DNA from: Lingula anatina
Taxonomy: Eukaryota; Brachiopoda; Lingulata; Lingulida; Lingulidae
DNA length: 64,000 bases
Assembly: GCF_001039355.2 (NCBI RefSeq)
Contig: NW_019775724.1
Span: forward strand, 442,061-506,060
Direction: 5' to 3'
The notes under the pieces were generated by a model, which saw only the letters and a program-made list of their open reading frames with translations, was not told the origin of the DNA and searched no databases. Below, one piece after another: positions 45,801 to 57,701 of this stretch. Within the stretch, counting starts at the first letter, position 1, and each line of letters starts with the position of its first letter. The position numbers were made by a program, and so were the translations under genes.

Positions 45801-47434
45801 AATATTCAGCATTCATTCAGAAGGATGAGAAAATTTCTCTACACCATTACTAAACTGGCTTATTTTTACTTTTTTTTTTTTTTCATTTCAATTTATAAAA
45901 TCAAAAAAAAAAAAAATCAACTCTGCTCCAGATTTAAAGATATGCTATAATATTAGAATTAATCGGTTATTACATTTCTTTTTTTGTTAGATGAGTATGG
46001 TTTGACGTATTGTTGCGTGCGCCAATACAGTTCTCACGTCTCGCTGTGTTAGTGGAGCATGTTTCACCCCGTCTTTGTCTTACTTAATATTATACTGTTG
46101 TCACGTTTCATTGTGATAGTTGAGATTCTAAACTCATCAACAAACATTCATTTAGCAGGGCGCAAAACTTTCACATGATAGCAAGACTGAGTAAGTCATT
46201 CCTTTTTGATATGAAAAAATAACAAAATTATAAAAGGATTTATTATATATCACGTTCTTATTTTGTTAGTTGAGCATTTTTGATACATTGTTGTGTGCGC
46301 CATGAGACTTATCATTGATTAGGTTCGTATACTCGATCTTGCTTTATTTTATTGTAATAGTTGAAATAATTTAAACTAATCAATATTTTAATATAATTGC
46401 AGGTTCCACGGATTACCCGATAATATAATCACATATAGTAATTTGTCAGCAGTATATATCACATCCATGGGCCTTGGGTGAGATTTTGTGTGGTTCTTTT
46501 CATTCTGATTTCTTTTTTTTTTAAATAGTTAAATAGAGTTATTTTGGAGAGAGTTACAGAAACCCCGGGAATAATTTAATGCCATCTNAACGCCATCTGC
46601 AGTATGCGCGCCATTAAAAAATACATTGGTGTTTTTTACTTTTTATTTAAAACCGTAATTCAGTGGACAGAACAGTAGCTAAAAGCGTGACAATATAAAC
46701 CTTCAATTCTGAATATCTTAATTTACATGCTACAAAACAATCCTTTCAATATTTTATTTACATTTAAGGAATTTCATCGGGACGCTTATTGGAGCAGCCA
46801 TCGTGGAACATAATCCATTCAGCACGTTATCGACAGTCCTTACGGGGCTCTGTCTGGGAGAAGTAAGTACTGGCAAGACAAAACGGAAAATATACTTGAA
46901 ACACATCCTTGTGAAAGGGGCCTCAAATCTTCATATGCATCACATTTTCAATAAACGAAGGCAAAAAGGAAGTAAAAAGAAATACAAAAATCCACACAAT
47001 GATACGGCAAACAGAAGCTGCCTCTATTTATGACCATATTATCTATTTTAATGTGTTTGTTTTCAGACTGTTACGTATGTGTAAATGTGCATATATTGTG
47101 TATCGGGGATCGCAAATATCCTGGCATAAATCACTATTTTAATGTATGGAGGCGGCCATGGCCTCTATGAACTATTTTATTGTAAAATGTACGTCCGTAT
47201 GTCCGTTTTCAGGCTGGTCTCCTCGTTCTATACTGTGCGGTAGTTTATGCAGTACTCACAATGAGGCGTAACAGGTCCGAATACAGCAGCATTGAAAGTG
47301 ATAATGCCAGTAACAGTGACACACAAAACGCCGAGGAAACATTGCTACTGCCGCCAACCCCTTGCCCGATAATACAGAGTCAATACGTGCAGCCAGAAAA
47401 ATATATGCCTAATGATGACGTCAGTTCTAACTAG
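39841..47434 (+). CDS. SLC18B1-like: Gene E: SLC18B1-like MFS transporter, exons 2-12 (exon 1 missing)
   Basis: Exons: 39841-39936, 40142-40215, 40676-40823, 41265-41433, 42064-42197, 42418-42528, 42762-42868, 44047-44142, 46403-46477, 46769-46862, 47213-47434. All are in frame with GT/AG sites. Exon 1 should lie left of 39841, but the N at 39622 replaces it with the end of gene D. Motifs in order: LTGAGAILGCYEVALFCC (helix 2), LSRVGARRC (loop 2-3), SIRVLESIGAS (helix 4, acidic), LETFAGLGHVLGPLIGGG (helix 5), RDYGQLIKIAKIPAI, FGFITDKYNQCK (second-half motif A-like), IGPWAPFTHLFPNGKG, NPFSTLSTVLTGLCLG (helix 11) and an AEETLLLPP tail with an acidic dileucine. Exons 2-5 resemble gene F most; exons 10-12 resemble C. 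Confidence 0.85.
44313..45671 (+). mobile_element. Tc1-like DNA transposon, copy 2
   Basis: The same element at the same intron 9 position as 37583-38940, 1,359 bp, flanked by TA at 44311-44312 and 45672-45673. It was inherited with the duplicated segment rather than inserted independently. Confidence 0.92.
44482..45498 (+). pseudogene. Tc1-like transposase (DD34E), inactivated, copy 2
   Basis: Shares the defects of the first copy: a frameshift after the N-terminus, the stop after QRRVN, and an early stop after GNMNH. Small differences (for example SDECRF instead of SDECCF, and one T more in the preceding T run) arose after the duplication. This copy keeps the more usual Arg in the first catalytic block. 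Confidence 0.85.
46588..46588. other. Single N in intron 10 of gene E
   Basis: The word GCCATCT occurs on both sides of the N (GCCATCTnAACGCCATCTGCAG), while gene C has it once (TTTAATGCCATCTGCAG). This looks like a short unresolved contig overlap. Confidence 0.7.
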
Positions 47435-49195
47435 AATTGGGGATTGTAATTCGACTTTTAGTCCAGGGTTCACTCTCTTGCCTCCAATACACGTTATATA
47501 TCCAAAATTCGCAGGGGACGTGCGATCTTAAAATCCGTGCGTCATGTCGTGATCGAGGCTATAAAGAGAGTCCCGGATGCTATACTACCTAGCGGTCAGT
47601 GAATAACAACTCACGTCATGTTGATGAAGGCCTAGAAGTCCAAGTTGGCCACAAGCTTATGGTATGGAAAATATTTCAGCTCGTGTTAAATAATAACTGT
47701 GTATGGACATTTAAGCGAAACTGATTATATTTAATATAGGCTATTTGTCAGTGAATCTTCATGTCGATTGACATGCAGCAGAAAGTGGGCGGTCGTAGAA
47801 TATCGGTCGAAAAGCTGGCAGCTGAAAGGCCCCGTTCCCATAACCTTATCGTACTAGCTGGATCGACCTAAACTTCTCAGGGATTGCGGCTAAATTGTAT
47901 TTTGTTTAAGCGGCTTAAATGTCTGGCACGCTCCCTCGTAACTTAATGTACTTGCTTTGCGAGGGGGCGCGCCTGACAATACAGCTGATTACATAGATTA
48001 CGTCTTAGCGAGAATCCCCGCGGAGATGGATCCATCCTGCTTATACGATAAGGTTAGGGGAACACAGTCTAGGAGTAATTTGAATTGCAGGTCATAGAGT
48101 CCAAATTACACTGAAGAAAAATCATGAAAACACACACCAATAAAATTGATGACTTTGGATGTAAATTAAATGGATTTTACTTCTGTAAAACTGCTCCCAT
48201 TTATGCGTGTATGTTATTAGTACAATAAGCTGTTAGACATATGTACGAAATACATGTACTTATTCGATACTAATATATACTTATTCTTATAAACATTAGG
48301 AATTAATTGAGAAGTAGTACAAGCTTTTTAAATATGTTTTATCCTTCTAGAGAAAATATGAATTAATTTTTAGGTATAACCTCGTTACAGTTTTACCAAA
48401 CATATGAGAAGACTCATGTCGATCAAGGTAGCTTTATAAGATTAAATGAAGCAATTTAAATATTAAAAGGTCCTATACTTACCTTATATATGCCATTATA
48501 AATAATCAAGACCAACCCCCAAAAATTCTAAAGCAAAGAAGGAAAAAGTATACAAAAATGCAAAACTCATCTTTATCCTCCACTTTTTAAAGAATCACGG
48601 ATATATTTATATACGTGCTTTATAATAAAGGAATAAATATGCTTTCTCAGTGGTAATAAGTAATACGCCCGTCGTAGATTTGATAAATAAGTACCCCTAT
48701 TCTATACTATTCAAAGTCGTATAATATAGAAGATTGTTGATTTCGTGCTCCCCTGTTTTCCTTTCTTATTTTTTCATGCTAAAAATAAGGCATAAGGTTA
48801 ATCCATAAGGTTACATTATTTATGGTTTTATCATACAAAAAAGCAAGTTTTGTTAACAAATATCCAGGAGGATGCGTCCCACACTCCCAGTTTGTACATG
48901 TATATACGATTGTTAGAAATAAGATATAATTGCAGTATCGTGCAAAGACGTGGGACGCACGCCTTAAAATAGCACACAGACCAATGGATCCGAATACTGC
49001 TACGTCATGTACTATAGCATTATTTAGTGCAGCCCATTAAACTTTTGGTCTGAATTGGGTGATTGATGGGCCTGTCAAGTAATGTGAGAAATTGCTAAAA
49101 AAGGGAAAGTTCCATCCCTGGCTGTTTTCGCATAAGTAAGAGGGAAACTACATACAGGTGTGGGGACATACATTGTACAGAATGAGAAAGAGAAA
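47435..49195. other. Intergenic region between genes E and F
   Basis: The first part repeats the 3' flank of C, with a foldback element at 47829-48070 and a possible AATAAA at about 48137. The last part (about 48940-49090) resembles the promoter-proximal sequence of gene C (about 23290-23400), so the F promoter probably lies here. In between is AT-rich sequence with nothing recognised. Confidence 0.45.
47829..48070. mobile_element. Foldback-family element
   Basis: Tips GTTCCCATAACCTTATCGTA and TACGATAAGGTTAGGGGAAC. It is the sister of the copy at 27904-28187 but about 40 bp shorter inside. It lies 395 bp after the stop of gene E. Confidence 0.75.
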
Positions 49196-52100
49196 ATGAA
49201 AGAGGAGATAGAGAATGAGAAGGAGGGAAGAAGGGAGGAGATAGAGAATGAGAAGGAGGGAAGGAGGGAGAAAGTAAATACAGGAGGCAAGTTGCTCAAG
49301 CTGAGTTCCCGGCAGAAATTCACCTTAATGAACGGTGCACTTTCCAACATTGCCGTTAGCGTGAGCTACTCTGTATTGCTGCCATTTCTCCGAGATGTGG
49401 TAAGTGACAAATGACTGGTTATTTTATAGCAAGTAACTTGTTTAAATGGCTTAAAATCTCTTTTGGTGACCGGAATGGGCGGATAGAGTCTATAACGATG
49501 TTGCCGCCACAAGGTAAGGTCATATAACAGAACAGAAAAAGAACGTGAAATCATATCATCTATGGCTATACTGTCTCCATGATATGTCTAATAACATATT
49601 GTGTATTAACCCGACAGCCATTTTATTATTATTATTATTATTATTATCCATTTTTATAGGACCCTTGATGCAACAAAATCATATGATAAACATTCGTTTC
49701 ATTTTAAACCTGAATATGAAAAATTAAATAAACGAACTTCATGTTCACATGTATGTTTCTTATAATGAGGTATTTGCTTACTGTATTATAAAAGTCGACT
49801 CGTTTTGGTCAGTTAACGATCCGCGACGAGGTTAAGGCGACCAGCACGCTACGAACACTAGCATTATCTCTTACATTAGGTTCTTTGTATTATTCTCAGG
49901 CTGTGAAAAAGGGCGTGTCTCTAACAGGAGCAGGGGCAATCCTAGGGTGTTACGAGGTCGCCTTTTTCTGCTGTTCCCTTACTATTGGTTCACAGGTACT
50001 GTTGGTTGGTTGGTTACTGCTCAACCAGCTTTGATCTTTTTTCTAGATTTTGATTATATTTATTTATTTATTCAAATCTGTAATTAAAATGTATTCCACC
50101 TAGGCCTTCAATAAATGTGTTTCTAAAACGTTGCACCAACGTTTATGAATAATAAGACGGATTAAATGTCTTGATTAACAACTGGGAATATTGAAAATTT
50201 CAAACTATTCACATTTTGTTTTAGTTATCTCGCGTAGGAGCGAGGCGCTGTTTCTACACCGGGGCGCTTGTAACAGGTGTTAGTTCACTAGCTTTTGGGT
50301 GCGTAAGTTATGGTCGACATTAGGCATTTTATCGTTTCTATGAATCTCGAACATTTGATTTTAAACATACACTGTGCGTTAAACTTAAACATAGCGAAAA
50401 AAATATTTAAGCACCCTCCCCCTCAAGGTATACCCTATCCAAAACTATGCATTGCGTTTAATCATACCTGAGTTGACACACGTACAAAGCGTGACCAAAG
50501 TGTCGACCAGAATGGCCATTTCTACATTTTTTTTTTTTTTTTTTGCAATATCACAGAACGGAAAAATCTTCAAGTAATTTATAAATGACTCAAATAGATA
50601 GAATTCAAAAGCAGTTTATTTTCTTTCTTGGAAAGAGGGGGTTGTCGGGGGGGGGGGTTGACCGGGGTTGTTTCATTATTGACCATTCTACAAACAATTA
50701 TACATAAATAATACCAAATTTCTTCTAAAAATGCATATTAAAGAATAAAATACATAAGAGAAAACTTACATTTAAAATACGTTTTAGTTTTTAAGATGCC
50801 TGTCTTCCCAGTGATACTTTTCTTGCCCTTGCTATATCAATACGTGTCACAATTTTAGTTTTTTAGTTTTTTAGATGCCTGCCCTCCCGGTGACACTTTT
50901 CTTGCCCTTGCTATATCAATACGTGTCCTAGAGTCAATAGGTGCGTCCATGTCTTTCACGTCCAATTATGCCCTAGCAACGAGGGAGTTTAGAGACAACA
51001 CAGCAACAGCATATGTAAGTTGACAGCTACCCTTAACTCATTGATGCTGGTTCAAAATACTTAAAGCCATTGTTAGAAATAAATTTATGAGGTATTCCTA
51101 TAAGTTGTCTTTAAAATTTTAATGGATTATATAAAGTCTTCAGGTTAGCATGCATTAAGGTGGTTTTCAGTCGTGTTTTTCATCTTAGCACTACTTGATG
51201 GTATTGATATTATAATAAAGTTATTGCCAAAGCATTTGACATTGTCTTATATAGAAAGATGTCTTTTCGTCAACAGCACATATTTTTGAAAAAGCAAATA
51301 TTAGTCAATGAAATTATAATTTCATTATAGCATGCAAAAACAGCTAATTAAAACATTCTGTCTTTATTTGCTTCATTTTTGTTGTAAAATAGCGGTTTGA
51401 TTCAGTTAAATCTTTCTTTCAAAATTCTACTCTAGGGGTTCTTGGAAACGTTTGCAGGACTTGGTCACGTCTTAGGTCCCTTGATCGGTGGCAGTCTCTA
51501 TCAGCTGGGAGGGTTTGGACTGTCGTTCTTCGTGTCGGCTCCACTGACGATCATAACAGCAACTGTAGCATTTTTTACTTTACCAACCGAGAAAGATGAG
51601 CAAGGTAACTTGATACAGGTGGTATTTGCTAAGCTGCCTGTTGAGTTATTGAAACTTTTGCCGCTTATACAAGAAATCACCAGTTCTTTCTCCAAATTAC
51701 GGTCAAGTACAATGTACTTAACTGAGCAATTAGAAAACAAATGACCAAGTTCTGAAAGTAGGTAGAAAGACAATAATGTCATAAATTTGCGTAAGACTAG
51801 CTTAGTTTATTGGTCATGGAATGAGAAGGAATCAAATGGGGAAGTCAATAATTAAAGTTAAAAGGAATGGCAAGTAAAACGGGGAAGGGGGAGAAAATAT
51901 TGGACAGAGTAATAGAAAGATGACGAATAGGTAGTCTAGAAAGTTGCTGAAATTGACAGGAGTATAGAGACAGATGGAGGAGCATAATCGATTTCGACAG
52001 TCAGCATGGAGTTATGAATAGTGCATGATAAGAATCAATTACTTCTTCATATTTATCACTGTCAAATGCTTTCTTGAAGTCTGTATTTTTATATCAGCTG

Positions 52101-52787
52101 TTCGACGTTTTATTCACAGAATTATCGTCAGACTATGGACAGTTAATTAAATTAGCGAAGATACCCGCCATACCGCTGGAACACCTAGCAGTTTGGGTAG
52201 GATATATTGGACTTAGCGCTTTAAGTCCCACGCTAGGAGGTCATTATGAGAGCGTAAGCTGTTTAATTGCAACTTTTTTTTCATTATATTTCTAATGAAA
52301 AGATACCTCGTACTTACATAATTGTGAAATGCAGGTAACTTTTCTCCCAAAACATTATTCATTACGTCTTTTATCATCGTGGGGTATTTTATTAACGATT
52401 TCCAATGCCTATGACGCTTATGTTAAAAGATCATCTATAGATTGATCACTTGGTTGATTCAAATGTATCTTTCAGATCTCTAGAAGCAATAACTATTTGC
52501 AAAATATATTGTATTATCATACTCATGGATGTAGATCAGTTTGTTGAAAATACATGTATTTCTTCAATCTTGTTATTTTGTGTTCTTTTTTGTGTACTTT
52601 CCCTTTATTAAATACATATCATATTTACAGGTGGATTCATCTGTCCAAGGTAACCATATAATGATCGGCCTGGCGTTTGCTCTGTGTGGGATTTTTTACA
52701 CGTGCTCCGTGTTTTTGTTTGGCTACATAACAGACAAATCCGTAAGCTGCTTTTCTTTTTAATCTCCATTTTATAATTCTCTTTAAA

Positions 52788-52826
<39 letters not shown>

Positions 52827-55547
52827 TTGCCATTTGCGTATATATCGCCTTCAAGACAGATATGTCCCCGGTGTAACTAGACAGAGAGTCCCCCAAGATG
52901 GAGAGTGCGCTTCCCATTCATTTTTACAGGTAAGCCTCGCCCTAGGTTTTGACCCAGTTAAGTCAGACTAACCCTAACCATTATAACAAAATGGAGGGCG
53001 GATTTTTTTGTTACACGGACCCTCAGTTCCGTTACACCGGAATTGACATGAGCCGCCTTTACATACCTGCAACATTCCCCATACCAGATGATGCACGTCA
53101 TCCACTTATTCCTGCAGTTTGTTTACCCGAAATCTGAGAATATGCCCATATTGTGGGGTAAGGGGATTAATCACGCCATATTTATTTTACAGAATCATTA
53201 CAAGTTAATGATAATCACGGGACTAGTCGTGACGGCCTTGTCCTTTACTTTCATTGGACCCTGGGAGCCCCTGACTGACCTATTTCCAAACAACAAAGGG
53301 TAGGTATCATTATCATACATTTTAATTGATGACAATTAACCGCAAATTTTGATTGAAATATACTGTTGGCGGGTGAAAATATTGATACTCGAACGTTCTT
53401 ACTAAAATGACTGTTCTTTAATTGTCTCGATCTGACACATCTACAACAAGGGGTAAGTATCATTGTCATGGATATTAAAGGGATAATAAATCTTCGTATG
53501 AGATCTTTATTTCACAATAAAAGCATTGTGAATAACTCATACAAATATTATATATTCTGTTTTACCACAACAACGGCAGTTATAGTTATTATTCTTATAT
53601 TTGAGCTTGTCGTCAGACCACGTGACCGCCATTGATGGCTATACTCTGTTATAATCTCTTAAGAGATTTTAACAAAAAAACATACTTTATAGAAAAAAAC
53701 CAGGGACTAACTTTGAATGTAAAAATGGATTCATTAACCATTGGTAAGTATGGGAAAATTGTTCTTTACTCCAGGAAAATTCATTTTTTGGCCAAAACGA
53801 AGAGTTATTATCCCTTTAATTTCAGAAGACACGTACATGATAACAAATATACTGCTGCTGGGATAAGAAATCGCAGGGGTAATTGATGACACTCTTTTGA
53901 AGCAACAAAATGGAAATAATTCATTTTTATTAAAAACGAAACTGCACCTGTGCCTCAAAGAGGCTGTGTTTCGTTCCAAAATATGTAAGGTCCACCAAAA
54001 CCTGATCCGTATATGTCCAGTAATACTCCACATTTTGGATTTCAGGACAGCATGGGGAGTTATCTTGGGGAATTGTTTATCTGGCATTGGGTGCGCCTGT
54101 ATCAATGTGGCCGTCTTGGCGGATTGTGTAAATGAAGCCGTGTAAGTTATATGGAATTAGAACTGCTTGTATCAATGTAGCCGTCATGGCGGATTTTGTC
54201 ACAGAAAGCGTGAAAGTTGGAAAATGTTAAGTATTATTAAAAATAAAATATTGTTTTGAAATATTGTTTTCCAAAACTAGACCAAGTGTCCATTTAGCAA
54301 GGCGCTTAACTCTAGCCCGAATAAAAAAATCTGGCTAGTGAATATATTTTTCATTTAAATGAATAACAATTAATGAATCATAAAATGTATTTTTCTCTAT
54401 TCAAAAAAGGTGAAAGTGGTATATACAGTTGTACTTTCTCTGTTATCACATTTGATTGTGCCAGTTGATATCATTTAACTTGCCAGTTTAAAAACAATTA
54501 TTGCAGGTCTCACGGATTACCCGATAATATAGTCACATATGGCAATTTGTCAGCAATATTTGATACATCAATGGGTCTGGGGTAAGATTTCGTTTGGCTC
54601 TTTTCCTTTCTTTTTTTTTTTTACTTTGTATAGCTTTGTTGATCCGTTAAATGATGAAGTTATATCAGAAAAACGAACAGATACTTGTGAAATAAGTTAC
54701 CAGTAATACCATCCTCCGTATGTACGCCTGTACTAAGGCGATTTTTCCCTTTTAAAAACGCATTTTATTGGACGTAGCAAATGTTTTCAATTGCTTTACC
54801 TTATGCTGAACTATCCGTATGCTTAAAATTTTTACTTGTTTAAGGAGTTTCATTGGGCCCTTTATTGGAGCAGCTATCGTGGAACATAATCCATTCAGCA
54901 CGTTATCGGCAGTCCTTACGGGGCTCTGTCTGGGAGAAGTAAGTACTGCCACGGCAAAACAGTAAATATACTTGAAACAGGTCCTTGTGAAGGGGGCCAC
55001 AAATCTTTATATCCATCACACTTTCATTAAAAGAAGTCAAGAAACAAATAAATAGAAATACAGAATGATGCCATCACAGAAAGTGCCTCTATCTATGACC
55101 ATCCATTTTAATATAAATACTTCTTTTTCCAACCGTACGAGGGTGTTTGTGTGCGCGATATATGTGTACGTATGTGTGTGCGTGTATGTGCGTACGTATG
55201 TATATATGTATGTACAATGTGTATGTGTGCTTGCGTGTCTGTGCATTGAGTATGAGGGGGTCACACATGTAATTACATAAATCACATTTTCAAGGTATGG
55301 AAGCGGCTCACGCCTCCATGAACCTAGACTTTATTCTACTGTGTGTGTCCATTTTCAGGCCGGTCTCCTCGTTCTATACTGTGCGATAGTCTTTGCGGTC
55401 TTTAAAAGGAGGCAATACAAGTCCGGATACAGGAGTATTGACGGTAACAATGCCACTTACAGTGACACAAACGACGCCAAAGGAACATTGCTGTTGCCGC
55501 CAATCCCTTACCCGGCAATCCAAAAACAATACGTGCAATCAGAATAA
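49196..55547 (+). CDS. SLC18B1-like: Gene F: complete SLC18B1-like MFS transporter, 12 exons
   Basis: Exons: 49196-49399, 49900-49995, 50225-50298, 50867-51014, 51436-51604, 52120-52253, 52631-52741, 53193-53299, 54046-54141, 54507-54581, 54845-54938, 55359-55547. They join in frame to 498 codons plus stop. The ATG at 49196 is the first in-frame ATG; the matching upstream codon at 49160 is GTG. The N-terminus has two 11-residue repeats (EEIENEKEGRR). Then come LSSRQKFTLMNGALSNIAVS (helix 1), LSRVGARRC, LETFAGLGHVLGPLIGGSLY (helix 5, Gly to Ser), LSSDYGQLIKLAKIPAIPLE (central loop), FGYITDKS, IGPFIGAAIVEHNPFSTLS (helix 11) and AGLLVLYCAIVFAVFKR. It should be a vesicular organic-cation transporter by family. 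Compared with C and E, the tail is cut 11 residues earlier and has lost the acidic residue of the dileucine motif. Confidence 0.9.
49202..49267 (+). repeat. Two 33-bp in-frame repeats in exon 1 of gene F
   Basis: Positions 49202-49234 and 49235-49267 differ by one base and encode the same 11 residues, EEIENEKEGRR. Gene A has related but less regular sequence (EEIEDEKEGRG), so the charged cytosolic tail varies by repeat number among paralogues. Confidence 0.85.
50788..50849 (+). pseudogene. Partial duplicate of exon 4 in intron 3 of gene F
   Basis: Preceded by an acceptor-like GTTTTAG, this segment repeats about the first 62 bp of exon 4 and then stops at CGTGTC. The full exon follows at 50867. 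In the frame used by exon 4 it reads Phe-stop (TTT TAA) where the real exon has TTT TTA, so its use would truncate the protein. It has no donor at its end. Confidence 0.8.
52786..52826. repeat. (ATT)n microsatellite
   Basis: About 13 ATT units in intron 7 of gene F. Confidence 0.9.
52868..53040. mobile_element. 173-bp MITE with GGTGTAAC inverted ends
   Basis: CCGGTGTAACTAGACAGAGA at the left pairs with the inverse of CCGGTGTAACGGAACTGAGG at the right. The same unit (ATTTTGACCCAG, GACTAACCCTAA, AAATGGAGGGCGGA) occurs in intron 6 of gene G at 62653-62825. It ends about 150 bp before exon 8 of F. Confidence 0.75.
53475..53819. mobile_element. 345-bp MITE with TTAAAGGGATAAT ends
   Basis: Starts TTAAAGGGATAATAAATCTT and ends with the inverse ATTATCCCTTTAA. 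Inside are CTCTGTTATAATCTCTTAAG and CATTGATGGCTATACTCTG, shared in reverse with the copy at 58471-58825. It lies in intron 8 of gene F. Confidence 0.8.
54142..54230 (+). repeat. Intronic repeat of the exon 9 end (gene F)
   Basis: Directly after the donor, CTTGTATCAATGTAGCCGTC, followed by ATGGCGGATTTTGTCACAG and AAAGCGTGAAAG, repeats the end of exon 9 and its donor region. It is the simplest case among the paralogues, with one extra unit. Confidence 0.75.
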
Positions 55548-55548
55548 A
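55543..55548 (+). terminator. AATAAA overlapping the gene F stop codon
   Basis: The stop TAA (55545-55547) lies within AATAAA. It could be a polyadenylation signal only if the 3' UTR is extremely short; it may be coincidental. In C and E the same place reads GAAAAATGT or GAAAAATAT and coding continues. Confidence 0.3.
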
Positions 55549-57700
55549 GATTGATGATGACGTCACTTATAACTAGCCTCGGGGCTGGACTGTAATTCGA
55601 CATACCTGAAGGTCTAACAGTGATTGCAATCCTATTTAGATCAACATATTGCTTAACTGCTAATAGCAGAAGTTGCTTGGGGATTTTGTGCCCCTAATGC
55701 CCATTACCCATGTGCCTTTAACACACTCTTCTATCAAAAGAAAAGTCGTGTTTTTATTCAGTCTATAGTCACGACATCCACATATTTTTCTGTTTGTCAA
55801 AGCCAGTTACATAAATCTGTATGCAACAGGTCACCTTAATATCTATCTCCACAACCATCCCAGTTGAATATAGATAGAGTGTCATTTTTTCTGCTATTAA
55901 GGCGGCCTCTGGATGGGATATGTGTACTAGATAATTTTCAAAACTTAAATAATACTTCTTTTCTTTGAAGGGTCGGCAAATATAATGTCGAGTTTGCCTA
56001 TGGGGCACTTCTACTGCTAAGTGAACCAGTAATATGTATGCCTAGCCTACCAGAAGATAAGTTCTTATTCACATATAAGATCGTAATGTTCAGGCCTTGC
56101 GAGAAAATGTATATTTTTATTACAAATCTGAAAACAATAGAAATGTGTCATGTAGTTGACAGGTTCGTCTGAAACATAACAAATTTTCATCATTTACTGT
56201 GTAAAAGTAATAGTGGTCGACAAACGCTGCATGTGCTTACCAAACTATGTTATTAAACCATATTACTACGCAGAGTGATTCATTCTGTTGCAATGTATGC
56301 ATATGCGCATTATAGAGTAGCTCCATTAACATTTACTCGCGTTGAAACAGTTTCAAGTATACAGATAAGATTTGTATAGCTACCAGTACAGGCATGCGTT
56401 TCTATAACAGCACCCTGGACAGCGGAAGTAAATCAATACAATTAAAATTAACCTATTATCCAACTTCCATCAACCTTGAGTTTTACCCATTTTAACCCCC
56501 CCCCCCCCCTTCAAAAATTATTATACCGTTTAACTTTTAAGTGTATTTCATTGCAACACGTACGGTTAAAGAAAAAAAGTTACCCACTACAAAATGTTGT
56601 ACAGTAGAATTGCCAGTTTTTAATAACAGTATGCTCTGTTCAAACTCTTGCATTTTAATGACAGGTGTTTCCTTACTTCTTTTGAGCAGTATATATTGCT
56701 CAGTAATTAGATCTTCCTGTTCATCCCTTGCACGAAGACCGAATATTCTATCACGAAGGCACAAAAGCAAACACAATAGAAAAGTCGTGTGCTTGTTATG
56801 GTGTTCAACCCGCCCCTTTCCAACATTAACGGGACCCACTCCCCCCAATTAGTGTCACTGCACGGTGGCACACATGGTCATTCACAGCGTCAGGGTTGAC
56901 GGAACGCGCTTTAAGCCAGATACAGCACTGGCCACCGACGGACCTCGGCAATTCACCTTTCCGGATACATTTTTTTTACAGTTTTATTAGATTGTGCAGG
57001 AAATCGTGACGTAGATATGTGAAGAGGTTTAAGCTGGTTAGTCATTTTAAGCTGGCTCTCCTATAAGTATTTATTTAACATTTCTATATTTTGTTATAAA
57101 ACAGGGGGGACCAAGTTAAGGAATTCTTTTAAAGCTGCCTGTTTTATGTTATCGACGCAATTTTACGCGTTGGTCATATTTGAACGTGGCAAATACTGAC
57201 AATTTACAGCAGACCACCATCCTTAAAGTGTGTGAACGAAATATACGAACATTTAAGTATATGTTATGAAATTCTGATTGATATCCGCTGATCAACACGA
57301 GTTCGAGTTCAGTGTGACTTTTACTGAAAAATACGTCTGTAAGGTCAATGAGACTTAATTTGGCTGTTGTTACGCTAGACACCTGAAAACAGTGGAGCAC
57401 CAAGACATCATTACATGGAGGATCACATAAGATAAAATAAGAATTTATTCAACCACTTTATAACATAATGAAACAGTACTTTTCGCTTTTAGGAGTTGTA
57501 AAGATCGGTTGTTAATGTCTGCAAATAGGTGTGCATGCTGGTCAGCGTGAGATTTGTAAAGCCCGAGTAGAATTCTACCCGGTCGTTAAAACAGACTTTG
57601 AGAATCATTAAGATGCATTTCACCTTTTCATGGCAAGTACACGGGTTAAGGTGTGATAGACGTGGGACGTCAGATGTAAGAATCAGACTCCCGATAGTTA
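55549..57700. other. Intergenic region between genes F and G
   Basis: The two genes converge here. I saw no transporter exon, transposase or clear inverted-repeat element. Two overlapping 103-codon frames at 56537-56852, one on each strand, have no recognisable motif. A C run at 56496-56510 is present. Confidence 0.35.
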
Positions 57701-57701
57701 T

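Larger units (their letters stand above)
41594..46370 (+). repeat. Large near-identical duplication, copy in gene E
   Basis: Partner of 34884-39621, offset about 6,710 rising to 6,730 bp. It covers exons 6-9, their introns and the Tc1 insertion. Confidence 0.85.

Noticed and set aside
49160-49195. Extended start of gene F at 49160
   Set aside because: That codon is GTG. The first in-frame ATG is 49196, and animal genes rarely start at GTG.
56537-56852. Overlapping 103-codon frames on both strands between F and G
   Set aside because: No recognised domain, low-complexity ends, no splice or promoter context. Opposite open frames are expected by chance in such sequence.
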